The position numbers and the translations under genes are program-made. Below the pieces are notes generated by a model. The model saw only the letters and a list, made by a program, of their open reading frames with translations. It did no database searches and was not told the DNA's origin. A DNA stretch of 64,000 nucleotides, taken from the NCBI GenBank assembly GCA_028023455.1, contig JAQFVV010012499.1, positions 1,990,584 through 2,054,583 on the forward strand. Reading direction: 5' to 3'. The stretch is from Epiperipatus broadwayi (lineage: Eukaryota; Onychophora; Udeonychophora; Euonychophora; Peripatidae). Shown here one piece after another: positions 38,488-50,459 of this stretch (positions are counted from its first letter, which is position 1; each line of letters opens with the position of its first letter).

Positions 38488-38562
38488 AGAGCTGACTGCA
38501 AGAACTCCCTGAGTTCGAATTCTGTGGTGTAATGGGGCCTAAAAAGGGAGATGTAATGAATA
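38488..38562 (+). repeat. Short segment related to the gypsy LTR of this window
   Basis: About 70 bp resemble 56515-56590 in the LTR. Both read cctgaagagag, then a short spacer, then ctgag-tcgaattc, and later gtaa-g-gg. Here it is followed by aaaaagggagatgtaatgaa, which resembles a polypurine tract and LTR start, but no partner was found. Confidence 0.45.
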
Positions 38563-38924
38563 TGCACTGGTCTAAGTTACATTGAAATATTGTTAGTAAA
38601 TTATAAGTTAGTATATTGAAAGTAGATGTGATTTGGAACTGGGCATTTCATTGTGACATCTTTAGCATCCTATTTGAAGGCCTAGGTCTGACAGTAGTGA
38701 GATGTGCTCCCTTTGTTAGATGCCATTCTTGATTCAGTAACATCTGACACATTCAAATGCATCACTGAATCATGAATTTTGGATATGATTTGTTGTAGGT
38801 TGGTTGACACATTTCATCCAAATCATCCAACTACTTAGTCATATTCACATTGTTGTATGGTGTACCCAGTGGTTCTAGTATATCTGGTGCCAACAACTTT
38901 GGAGTAGCAGGTTCCAACCTTATG

Positions 38925-39655
38925 AGCACTGATTATTTTATTGGCCTTGTGAGATAAAAATCTAAACTTTTAATTGGTCAATTCACAAACCCAACTGTCA
39001 AAATAGATTCCACTTTTAATATTATATTCACTTTAGTTTCATTTGTAAAAAGTATATTAATAATTTTTCAGGTTATGAAAGTGAACAAAAGTTTTTTCAA
39101 AAATAATTTTTTATTTATAATTATAAAAATATTCAATAGCAGCAAATCTAAAATGAATGTTACTCACCAACTAAAAAGTTTTGCTGATGTCAGTGATTTC
39201 TTTCCCAAAATTACATTGTGGAAAATTAAATATTTTTTGCAAAAGTCTTAACTATTTTTCTAAAATAATTTTATTTTTAGCATATTTTATCAAAATAATT
39301 TATAATATCTCAAAAAATACTTTTAAAATGGTCTAAATCATTCGTTTATCATTTTCAAAATGAAAGAAAAGAAATCGTTATTGACAAGTGATTTTCTTTG
39401 TCCTTGACTATTAACAACCAATCAGAATCAAGAATGGATGGCCCTCTTCCTTTGTTAGACCTTCAACATCAGTTTTATTGATTTTTTTTACTTGTAAAAT
39501 AATACAAGAGAGGGCAGCATCTTATGGAACTTTTTTTAACTTTTAAAATTAACGCAAAATCTTAATGGTAGCACTAAAAATGATGGAATTAAAGTGACTT
39601 GAATCCGTCTCATTTTTAACAAAAATGATCCCTTAAAAGGGTAATTAAAACAAAA
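38925..39655 (-). repeat. Dispersed repeat of unknown family, copy 2
   Basis: Reverse-complement match to 17712-18515, including the aagatgctgccctctctt block and the ccaattaaaag block. The CRE octamer of copy 1 is changed here (aagtcactttaat). No open frame. Confidence 0.7.
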
Positions 39656-39656
39656 T

Positions 39657-39855
39657 TGTAATTATAATAAAAATAATAAATTTAAGGGTAACAAACTATT
39701 ATAAAAAATCCTTAAATCTGCAGAAGTACTTTCAGTTAATTTCTTAAACCTGCTTCAACTGCCATTATATTAAAAAAAAATTAATCGGAAGTACTTCTGC
39801 CGATTTAAGGATTCTTTATAATAGTTTGTTACTGTTAAATTTATTATTTTATTAG

Positions 39856-39863
<8 letters not shown>
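39657..39863. repeat. Hairpin repeat (MITE-like)
   Basis: Arms 39657-39730 and 39787-39863 pair well (ttaaatctgcagaagtact against agtacttctgccgatttaa), around a 56-bp loop. It lies directly between the 0.7-kb dispersed repeat and a (TA)n tract. Confidence 0.82.

Positions 39864-39941
<78 letters not shown>
39864..39941. repeat. (TA)n microsatellite
   Basis: About forty TA units immediately before the old LTR copy. Confidence 0.93.
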
Positions 39942-39944
<3 letters not shown>

Positions 39945-39949
39945 AACAA

Positions 39950-41331
39950 ATGTCTGTAATACATTAGATATATAGCTATATTACAGGAGCTATTTTAATT
40001 TAAAATAATATATTTTGAATTGTAAATTTTGTTTTTTTAAAAGAATCAATTTACATTTCAAACACTAGAATTACCTGTGTGTATATATATATATATAGTA
40101 CATGTACTACCATGAAACATATATTGCACAATATTATTTAGTCATTTTTTATAATTGTAAATAAAAATCATACCATGCACATCTGTGTTAATATAGTGTG
40201 AGATAGAAATCTAAAATTATAATTATGGCAGTAATATTTTTTCAAAATATATATTTTTATAAACAAGATCTACTCAGTTGGAACTATTTGTAAGTCTTGA
40301 GTGATTAGAAGTGATCAAATTTAATCACAAACATTCTGTTACAAAATTAAAACAAAGGTTTAAATGATTTTAGTAAATTAAAGTATAAAATCTTTAAAAA
40401 AGATGCTAAAGGATTCACTCTCAAAAATAATTTTGTTGTCAGAATTATTGCCTGATTTTGGAATTGTAATTAGGCCATATTTTATACATCAGAAAGACTC
40501 ACTGTATTTTTCAAAAAGGGTTGTCACTAGATTCCATGCCAGTTGTAATTTTGACATGTCAGAGTAGGAAGGTGAGATTTGCTGTTTTTTTCTGGCAAGA
40601 TGGTGATAATCATTAGTTTCATCCTACATGTCAACTGGTACAATATCAACAGCATAGGAATGGGAGACATTCCTAACAACAGCCTTCCACAAGGAAATAA
40701 CTAAATCATGCTGTCTTATCTAAAGATCCAAAGTGCTACTACACCTTCCATGTGATATGATCAAAGAACAAACTGTAAAAAGCTAGGTAATCCTCCAAAC
40801 ATCACAAAGCTCTGAAATAAACTTTCAATCTTTGAATCTTAACCTATTTAAAACTAGCCTATAATTTAAAGAGGAACATTCAAAAATCTAACTCTTAAAT
40901 TCTTGTATAGAATAATAAAGTCATAAAACTTTCCAAAGACTCTTTATTAGCTTCAATTTTACTTTCATAAAACTCTTTGTTAACTTCAATTTTACTTATT
41001 CTAAAATATAGTAACTGTAATCTTGTGTTTGTGTTAATCTATCTTTGTACTACAGTTATACCTACGATTTTATCTGTTAATTTCTTTAAATCTTATTTTT
41101 TATATGTTATAATATGCCAAATATCCCAAAACAGCAAGCCTATATTAAACTTGATAAACTTTCTAACAAAGATTCAATAATGTATATCTTCCATTAATTT
41201 GATTTTAATAATACTTATTTAACTCATTAACATCCTGTTTCAAAATCCTTTCATGTTGGAACAATTACTGATCATTGATCACTCATTATTATCATTGTAA
41301 AATATATTTATATTATATAAATTATCTATTA
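39950..41331 (+). repeat. Left LTR of the decayed element
   Basis: Begins near tgtctgtaatacatt and ends near atctattat. Landmarks shared with the right copy are gtgagatagaaatctaaaa, aagatctactca and tttcaatctttgaa. It lacks the MITE-like insert of the right copy, so it preserves the empty site (around tagaataataaagtc, about 40906-40921). Confidence 0.65.
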
Positions 41332-43100
41332 TAAAGCAGCTTGCAATCAAAAGAGAAATAGGAAGACATGGTAGGTAACTTTATTTTGCTTAATATTATT
41401 ATTAACCTAGCATGGAATTTTGTTGTAATGTCATTAGAGATAATATGTAATGGCACTAGTTAACAGGAAAGGATAAGGCAGAATTGAATACACAGTAGGG
41501 TTGAGGTTGGGGAAGTTAGAGAGAAAGTCATTTTAGGAGGGGGGCAGCAAATAGACATATTGGTCAATTTTCTTTGGAAAGTTATCATTAAGAATTAAAA
41601 AGAATAAAATAAGGAAACCATGTAGCTGTCTAAGATTAATATTACTGAAGGTATCATCATGAACGATGACGTGGAAAGGAAATAATGCACAAATCCAAGC
41701 ATAGAAAATGAATTGATAAAAAATTCCTGGTCTGTTAGGGAGATGTCAGCAAGAAAAGCAAAAAGCAATAGTGAGGCTTTGGTTATAATTTTGCAGAAAA
41801 GAAAAAGAATGAGTCTGGATATATTATATATAAAGGGAAAACAAATAGAATATTTTGGAGATGAGGGTGGAATTGCAGTCTAGGACAGAATTAGAAGCTA
41901 GAAATCAGAAGAATGTGGAAGAGATTGAGGAGAGAAGCAAACAGCAGCTTTTGTGTACGGAAGTGAGGTTAGAAACCAAAGTACAGTAAAATGTTTCAGA
42001 TAAGGAGAATAGGAATGAATAGAACATTTTGGAAATGGGGTCTAGAATTAAACAGCAGCTTTTATATATGTAGGAGAGAGTAGAAACCAAAGTACAGCAA
42101 AATATCATGGAGATGGAGGAAATCTTAGAAACCAAAATACAGCAAAATATTTTGCATATGGAAAAGATTAGAAACCAAAGTACAGCAAAATATTTTAGAT
42201 ATGGAAAAAAGGTTAGGAATGAACAAAGTATTTTCAAAATGAAAGGTAGATTAGAAATCAAAGTACAGCAAAATATATTTGAAATGGTAGCCAAAAGCAA
42301 ATATAGAAAAGTGGTTGGAAACCAAAAGATGGCATAGCATTTCAGAAATAGAAGCCGGGAACAAACAGACTCTTTTGGATATAGAAGCTAGAAACAAACA
42401 AGATCTTTTAGATATTGAGGAGAGATTAGCAACCAAACTACAGCAAAATGTTTGAAATATGGAGGATAGAAACAAACAGGATGTTTTAAAGATGAGGTTC
42501 AAACTAAAACCTAGGAAACAAAAGTGGAAGGCAATCTTAAAAACTATGGACCAACAAAGAACCTTAAATCTGGAATAGAGACTAGAGGCTAGATATCAGA
42601 ACACTATAAAGATCAAGACTAGAAAGCATAAAGTTTTAGACTTGGTTGTCGGCTAGAAGGTAGGGGCAAAGAAAATGCTGAAATGGACCAGAAACTATTA
42701 GAGCTCTTAAAAAGAAACTAGGGGCTAGACATCATTAACATTGTAGAGATTAAGGTTAGAAACCATAAAGTTCTAGACTTGGTTGGAGGGCTAGAAATCA
42801 GGAGCAAAGAATATGCTAAAATGAGCCAGAAATGATTAGAGCTCATAGTTACAAATCTCAGTGATACCACCAAAAGTATGATGATCCAAAAAAAAAGAAT
42901 TTAAAAACATAAGTTGAAAAAAAGAAAACATTCTTAAATGATGCAATCACTCAGATGACCATCAGCATCCAACATTTAAAAAAGAGGTGGGGAAAGTAAA
43001 TGCAGAGGATGATAATACTTCAGATGAGAAACCTGGAAAAGAGATGAGAAATCAAAAAATAGGCAGGCAAAATAAAATCAAAAGAAGTTCCAGCATTAAA
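41332..43100 (+). pseudogene. Decayed Gag-like coiled-coil protein with about 20-residue repeats
   Basis: Several plus frames linked by stops and frameshifts read variants of one unit: RLETKVQ, ERVETKVQQNIMEMEE, ILETKIQQNILHMEK, RLEIKVQQNIFEM, and near 42415 ERLATKLQQNV. The units have heptad-like spacing and alternate glutamate/lysine, so a long parallel coiled coil is predicted. The first possible start is near 41452 (MALVNRKG). The longest open piece is 42107-42337. The plus strand is strongly purine-rich across 41480-43100. Position between two direct repeats and similarity in style to the Gag at 57 kb suggest a Gag N-terminal arm. No capsid core or zinc knuckle was identified. Confidence 0.5.
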
Positions 43101-44286
43101 GTAGAAAGTAACTCAGTGTCTTGTGGGAAGGATAACAACTTACAGACCTCAGGCAAATAACAATGAAAAGGGTCTCATGCAATAAGTGGACCCAGTAACC
43201 TATAATGGTGTTTAGAATATTTATATGCTGGGGAACATCAGAGGTTCAATATGTGTATGCAAACACAAGGGTCTGAATTCATCCAATTAAGGTTTTTAAG
43301 GGAGGCATTTCATAGAGTACAAAGGCAAATGTAGAGAGCCTACAAGAACTTTCATTTCAACAAGATTGGACACTCAGACCAAATTGCTCATGCACTTGAC
43401 AATCTAAAAGGATATGTTATGCTATAGTGGGATTGACAGTCAGATAAATCCTTCACCTTCAAGAATTATTTTTCTGCCTGTTTTGGGATGTTCTGGAGTG
43501 CTGAACACCAAAACTGGATATACCAGATCATCATGCATGAATCTGATGGGTCAATCTTCAAACAGACTCATACCCAATTCTTCGTTAGACTGGTTACTCA
43601 GTTCTGATTGATAACTGCTTTCACTTTCACAGATACCCAGATAATCCTCATGATTCAACAGAAGTATGCCTCCGCATGTGCAATGAATGATAGTAGGATA
43701 CACGATCAGGATAATAAAAGAAATGTTAGATTTCCAGGCCACAGTCGATTCAATTCATTTTAATGGGGAACCTCCAGAAAAAATTCAGACACTTGAGCCT
43801 CCAGGGCTTCAGAGACTTCAGGCACAAGACACTTGGGACAAAATAGTGCAAAATAGTGCATAAGGATGACAAAGTACCTTGATTGGGACATATGATGTCA
43901 GGTGTCTTAAACCTTTAAGGACATACTCCCAGATCCCATTTAAACAAGATGATCCTTGATCACTAACAGATCTGCCTCTCAACTACACCTAAACAGTAAT
44001 AATAAAATTAACCAACTACAGCAGCACTAACCTTATTGATGTATATTTGTTAAGAAAATTGAATATCTTTTGTGTGTATTTTATCTATATCTCTTTATGT
44101 ATATAATTATCAATTCTTTTAGTGTGTTTGTAGACTTTTGTTTGGGGATCCTATAATAATCACAATGGTGTGTGATTGAGTGAAAAACAGTAAAAATAGA
44201 AAGGATTAGCCAGGCAAAGTACCATTAGAATCATTAATTTATCACCATTAATGATTAAAAATACATGATTGGATATATGGATAAAC
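43101..44286 (+). other. Internal region of the decayed element, not resolved
   Basis: More balanced base composition than the flanks, with fragments such as FHRYPDNPHDSTEVC and WEFVNL-like pieces, but no retroviral motif could be assigned. It probably holds the rest of the internal region. Confidence 0.35.
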
Positions 44287-45780
44287 ATCTCTAATATTTT
44301 AAATATAGCTATATTACAGCAGGTGTGTTAATGTACAATAATATATTTTGAATTGTAAATTTTGTTTCTTTAAAAGATTCAATTTATCATTTTAAACATT
44401 ACAATCACATCTATATATGTGTAGTCTATGTACTACCGTGATACATATATAGCACAATATTATTTAGTCATTTTTTATAATTCTTAATTTTAACAATAAT
44501 CATGTCATGTGCACCTGTGTTACTATAGTGTGAGATAGAAATCTAAAACTGCAATTTTAGCAATAATATGTTTCCAAAATATATTTTCTTGTACGCAAGA
44601 TCTACTCAACTGGAACCATTGATAGGCCTAGAGGGATTACAATTGATCAATTTTAGTCACAAACATCCTGTTACAAAAATTAAAGCAAAAGTTTAAATGA
44701 TTTTAGTAAATTAAAATATAAAATCTTTAAAAGATGCTAATGGATTCACTCACAGAAAATAATTTTGTGGTCAGCATTATTGTCTGATCTTGGGATCATA
44801 TAAATATACACTGTTTTCATTGCCACAAACTCCATTCCAGTTGTAATTTTAACATGCCAGAGAAGAAGGGCAAGATTTGTTGTTTTCTTTGCTGGGGAGA
44901 TGGTGATATATAGTCCCATCCTACATGGCAACTGCTGTAGCATTACCACCATAGGAGTGGGAGACATTCCTAAAAGCAGCCTGCCACAAGAATATAACTA
45001 AATCACACTGCCTATTCAGAGATCCAAAGTACTACTACATATGCTGCCTGATATGCCCAAAGAACAAGCTGCAATAATCTAGGTAATCCTCCAAAGTCCA
45101 CAGAGCTCCAAAATAGACTTTCAATCTTTGAACCTTAATCTATTTAAAGCTAGCTTATAATTTAAAGGTTAATGTTCAAAAATCTAACTTTTAAATTTTT
45201 GTCTAAAATAATAATATTTACCAAGGCTATATCCTCGAGAATATGCATGTAAAAATGTGATAATAGGGACCTCTACAGGTGTTTAACCACAAGCTTACGC
45301 TATGGAAGAAACAACTGTAGAGGTCCTTACTATCGCATTTTTACACACATATTCTTGAGGATACAGCCTCGGTAAATATTATTTACGTAATCAATGTGTG
45401 TTTAATAAATTTATAATTACAACTTTAAATTACTAAAATAATAATGTAAAACTGCCATAAAACTTGTCTAAGACTCTTTTGTTAGCTTTAATTTTACCTA
45501 TTTTTAAATATAACTGTAATATTGTGTGTATCTATAATTGTACTATGGTTATACCTATGGTTTTATCTGTTAACTTCTTTAAATCTTATTGTATTACATC
45601 TGATAAACTTTTAATGAAGATACAATAATGCATATCTTCCACTAAATTGATTTTAATAATGCTTATTTAACTCATTAGCACACTGTTTCAAAATCCTTAA
45701 ATGTTGTAATACTAACTGATCATTAAGAACTCATGATTATCATTTTGATTTAGATTTATATAATATAAATATCTATTATG
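44287..45780 (+). repeat. Right LTR of the decayed element, with insertion
   Basis: Matches 39950-41331 from about aaatatagctatattacag to about aatatctattat. The extra length comes from an insert of about 230 bp at 45216-45445. Confidence 0.65.
45203..45445. mobile_element. MITE-like insertion with 13-bp direct repeats
   Basis: Identical ctaaaataataat copies at 45203-45215 and 45433-45445 bracket sequence absent from the left LTR. Inside, arms 45209-45277 and about 45315-45383 pair closely (tatcctcgagaatatgcatg against catattcttgaggata). A relative lies at 49119-49213. No coding capacity. The palindrome reaches only part of the insert; about 50 bp on the right are outside it. Confidence 0.75.
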
Positions 45781-48444
45781 GCTTTTATAATAAGAGTTAT
45801 AAATTATGACTTTGAATGTCTGGGTTTTTTAAATAATAGACTAGCCTTAGAGATAGCATAAAGGTATATGTATTAATGTATTATTAGTTATCCTTTAAAT
45901 ATACTTTTTCCTCCCTAGCAAAACTGATAAAGATGCAGATTGAGAGTATTAATTTAGATTAATAATATAGTTTAGTCCATTAAGTTAACATGATTATTAT
46001 GCTAATATTAAGAATTGGGTTCTGTTAGTTATGCAGATAGAACCTATCTATTTTATGCACATAATTTAAATATACAGATTTGTATTTTACTTTATGTGAT
46101 GTGGGAGTGTTCTTACAAAGATGGGCACATACATTGCATCTTGCTGCAACTTTTAATTTGTTCATGGTGGAGGCCAACCCATATACTTAGTTATGATAAG
46201 GCTATATTTTATAAAACTGGAAAACAGTGATAAAGACCCTATTTTCTATTATACCTATCAGAGTTCCTGAACTTCAAATGTTTGTATATTACTAATAGCA
46301 AGCCATCTGGTCCTAGGGTACCACACATTTTTGATGTGAAATCCCATCAATAATTATCCACATGCACAGTAAACATATTAATTGACATAGATATAAGTTA
46401 TTTACCATGCAGATGCACACATATATTTAGACATTTAGGATGAGATACATTGTAACTCAATTTAATATCATCTCACTATGTAATGCCTGCATGTGTTTCA
46501 TACCACATTTCTCATTATATACTTATTTTTTGATCATCAATCAATAAATCTATTTAAATTTAACTTGTGTCCATGTCATTGGCTCAATTCTAATTTCCGA
46601 TTCCAATTTAGTTATCAATTATAGTTTTTAAGTGTTAATTTTCCTCTTAAGTTGGAATGTTATTAGTTCATTTTAGCCCTCTAGTTAGTCACTGAGTGCT
46701 TAATTTTGGGTCTCATGTCTCTCTCTGTTTGGAGCCATCTCATGACTTAATTTATAACTTATGTGTAACCTCAGAAATATTCATATGGTGTTAAACTACA
46801 GAGTATTGGTAACTAAATTAAAGCTTGGTTGGACCTGGGATCTAACTATCCTATTTTGATCAGATTTAGAGTATCTTACCTGGACTCTGGGTTTTGTTAG
46901 ATGAATTTAAAAGTCTTACCATTACAATATAGCCTCATAATTCATGAAATAAATATCAACAAACTTTCCTATACTGATCATATAAAAATTATTAATGAAA
47001 TTAAAATATCTGGTAAATGTTTATTAATTCAGTTAAAATATGGAGTAAAAAATGAGAGTGTATTTAAATATGAACTTGTCTTTAAACTGTTAGTGGAAAT
47101 ATAGAAAGCATTTACAGTTTTCAACATGAATTATTCATAAAAAAAATCCACAAGTGGATAGGGTGAACAAAAACTCTTGAAAGATACTTAAATGCAGAAC
47201 ATATATTTTAAAGTAGATATAGGGTTGTTTAAATTTACTAGATTTCCTATAGTATTCTTGAATATAAAAATGAACAATGTAATGTTTGTGAAATTTACAA
47301 AAATATATAAATCAGAGTTGATCATATTATTTGATATAATTCATTAAAAAAGTCCTTAGGCTTTAATCAGGTTGTCAGGTAATGAAAAAAAGCAATGAAA
47401 GAAATAATGTGTAGATAGACATATAAGGAAATGAATATCCATGTGTGTATATCATCTTTATTGCTGACCAAAAAGTGAGTATATAACTACCCCATAAAAA
47501 TGGTAATAGAGTTTGATAAATATTTTATTGTCTATCATAAGTGCTTTCTTCATCGTGATAATTAATGCTGTTAAAAAGCCTAAAAACAATCAGAAAATAA
47601 ATCATTCTGAAAAATGGTATTCTGAGAATTACCAAGAATGAATGTTGAATTGTCTGCACTTACTAAATAATAAATAATTATTTATTTACTTGAATAGACA
47701 AAAAAACACTAAAATGACAGGCAAGTTTATTAAAATTACATTCAGCTGAGAAAAATGAGATGTTTATTTTTCAATTTCCAATTGAAAATTAATATTAAAA
47801 TCTTTATCTCAATATTCAAATATTATTACTACTAACCCTAAGAACATTTCCCCAAAATGTGTTAAATTTTATTAAAACTTGATCAAATTTTAGCACACAT
47901 TAAATATTGCTGCCACGTATATAATAATGTTAGTTTAACAAAATTTCAAATATCAATAAATTCCCATTCTAATTTCAGAAAAACAAGACAAACATTAATA
48001 AAATTTTAAAATGAATTTTGGAATGATTATATAATCCAATCAGTGAACTATAAATACATGGTCTGTTACTCTGATTATATGACATCTTGCAAAATTGAAT
48101 TTTAATTTCAAAAAAGTTTTGATAGGTATTTAATTGCAGTTCTCTATTATATTCTAACTTCAGCTAATAAAAGTCATTAATATCACATCTATTTACAATG
48201 TTTTTAAATAATTTTCGTAAAGTAAATGATGTTTACTTCTCATAAAGCCATATTCAAATTCAATATAAAAAAAAACTTTTTAAGATATGATCTATTCTCA
48301 TTTGTTTTGTATATTCAAAATACAATTATAGTAATTATATGTTGAACTATTTCCAAACATCTACTATTAAATATTGAATAACTTTACACTTTCCAAATTC
48401 ATTCAACCATTAGTAATAACATACTAGTTAATAAAAAAAATCAT
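45781..48444. other. Mostly AT-rich, some GC-richer patches
   Basis: Patches at 46000-46340 and 46560-46880 are GC-richer and may be old transposon or exon relics, but no frame was readable beyond short open stretches (46015-46230 and 46901-47104) without motifs. Confidence 0.35.
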
Positions 48445-48675
48445 TGTTTCAAATGGTCCTCTGTCCATCTAGCATTACCTTAAATTCACTATTCATAAAT
48501 GTAAATATCCAGGGTTTATTCCCATACCCATCTGTTGAAAAATTGACGATATACTAACTTGTGCTCTATTAGTAACCATTGAATATATTTGAAAAATTTA
48601 AATTAAGTTTGAATTTATGTAAAGAAATTTAATATTTAGTACTGAAAGATGAAAATAGTCTAACATATAATTACT
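48445..48675 (+). mobile_element. SINE family 2, copy a
   Basis: tRNA-like head with cattaccttaaattcac followed by a B-box-like cagggtttattcccat. The 3' body ends gatgaaaatagtctaacata. The same head and tail occur at 50.2, 52.4 and 53.4 kb. Confidence 0.6.
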
Positions 48676-49118
48676 ATTAACATACCATCATCACAAACCT
48701 TATAGAAACTTATAATGACCATTTAAATATCATAACATACAGAAAACTGAATAACAAATTATTAACTTTACAAATTTCACAATGAATTTCAGAACATAGC
48801 AGAAAATATTTACATAATATATCCTTGACTATTTTTATGCAATATGGTATGGTAAAACAATAACTATATGTACAGTTAACTTTAATCCTTAATTTGATAA
48901 ATTAAGTGACAGATCATGAGAGTATGAATTACATGTAATCATGCTTTTTTGCCTCTTTCCATTGACTCATTGTAAATAGAAAGATTTTGCCAGTATTAAT
49001 GTGTAATAAGAAACAAGGACTTAATCAGTGAAGTATTGAATAGCTTCATGCTCTTAGATCTAACTGCTTCAGCTTCACCTATTTAAATAGAAAAGTAAAG
49101 AAGGGTTCCCCTCTTTTC

Positions 49119-49213
49119 TTCCAAGGTGTAAGCTTGTGGTTAAGACCTGTAGAGGTCCCTAATATCGCATTTTTACACGCATATTCTTGAGATTAAAGCC
49201 TTAGTAAATATTC
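49119..49213 (+). repeat. Half copy of the MITE-like element of the right LTR
   Basis: About 95 bp match the right half of 45203-45445: cttccaaggtgtaagcttgt, then aggtccctaatatcgcattt and acgcatattcttgag. The left palindrome arm is missing. Confidence 0.75.
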
Positions 49214-50184
49214 CTTAATTTTGACTTAAATTTTCAGGATGATAAGCATGCAATTAAAAAGTTCCTGAGTCTAAATCAGCAAATAATAAAGTATTGAGTT
49301 ATTTCAGTATTAATTATTAAACTAAATTCATTCTATATTATATTCAAAGATTAAAAATATTATGTAAATTTTTTTTTTAATTTCATAAAAGTAGCTCAAT
49401 CATCATTATTACAATATAACTAGAAGTCAAGTAGATGAGATTCTAGCTTTTCCTATTAATAAGTTAAATTTAAACTTTCATCATTAAATCTACATCATAT
49501 CTTAATGTCTGCTTCATAAAGTTAGTGAAAAAATCCATTCCAAACATGATTTATAAAAAAAAATGTATAATTAATTTAAAGCTTCTACATATTCAAAACT
49601 AACTATAGTTTCAATTTCAAATGTCACATATTTTCCTTCTATCAGTAAAAAAATAATAATTACTCTCATATCATAAAATAACAGTTGCATAATTGAGCAA
49701 AAATGTCCATAAACATTTATTTTCAAACATCGCTATAAGGCTTAACAATTAGTTGAATCAAATGTTATATTAAAAATCATACCTGTGTTGATGGTACACT
49801 ATTTACATTTATTTAAAATCAAAAACCATGTCTATAATCCTTTTCTCTCTCTAAAACAAAACAATATCATTGGAATTCATTCATATAAGAGTAAAAGCAA
49901 TCTATTCAGTAAATCCTTGACAATATTTTACTGTATCCAATAACAATGAAATTACATTAAAATTACTGCAATATTTTCTGTAACTTTTATCTTTTTAAAA
50001 TTAGAATGACAAAAGTATTCTTTAAGTTCAAGTAAATATAACTTTATGGATCTAATTTTCCTTAAAAAATTCCAAATAATTTTGTAACTATCAAATTTAA
50101 ACATTTTTTAGATATACCAAAAAGATTAAAAACATCCCATTTTTAATGTTTGTTTCAAAATTAATGATGATTTTATTGTACTTG

Positions 50185-50418
50185 TAATTATATATAGGAC
50201 TATCCCCATCATCTAATATTAATTGTTAAATGATTTAGAAAAAAATAAACTTTGTTTAAACTTTCCAAACACATTAGTGGTATTGTCATTTCCATTTCAT
50301 CAGATCTTACTAACTTGCCCAAGGATAGCAGTAAAATTGTAATCAAACCAGAAATTTTTATACTAATGAATATTAAATGTAAAGTGCTGTTCTAACCAAC
50401 GAACCATTCTTTCAAAGA
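50185..50418 (-). mobile_element. SINE family 2, copy b
   Basis: On the minus strand, ggttcgttggttagaacagc (A-box region) is followed by ctggtttgattac (B box). The body ends ttaatattagatgatgggga. Same arrangement as the copies at 48.4, 52.4 and 53.4 kb. Confidence 0.6.
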
Positions 50419-50459
50419 CAACAGTCAGTAGAAATTGCATGTGTTTATATATGAGGTTC

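Larger units (their letters stand above)
39950..45780 (+). mobile_element. Old, decayed LTR retrotransposon
   Basis: Two direct repeats, 39950-41331 and 44287-45780, flank about 3 kb. The inner part contains a decayed Gag-like coiled coil in plus orientation. This is the structure of an LTR retrotransposon without pol: either a non-autonomous family or one that lost pol. The repeats differ by perhaps 15% by eye, so the insertion is old. The exact LTR ends, primer site and polypurine tract could not be fixed, so a plain segmental duplication remains possible for the repeats alone. Confidence 0.6.

Noticed and set aside
38538-38562. Polypurine tract plus LTR start (aaaaagggaga, tgtaatga)
   Set aside because: No partner LTR or element coding was found; kept only as a note in the related repeat entry.
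38880-38900. Primer-binding-site-like tggtgccaac
   Set aside because: No LTR end before it and no element behind it; short match by chance.
42251-42502. Minus-strand open frames (also 41905-42300) rich in Ser, Cys and Phe
   Set aside because: Reverse strand of the purine-rich Gag-like repeat region; composition follows from that.
45919-45962. Strong acceptor (ctccctag) followed by a 13-codon frame to a stop
   Set aside because: Too short, no upstream partner exon; sequence just behind an old LTR.
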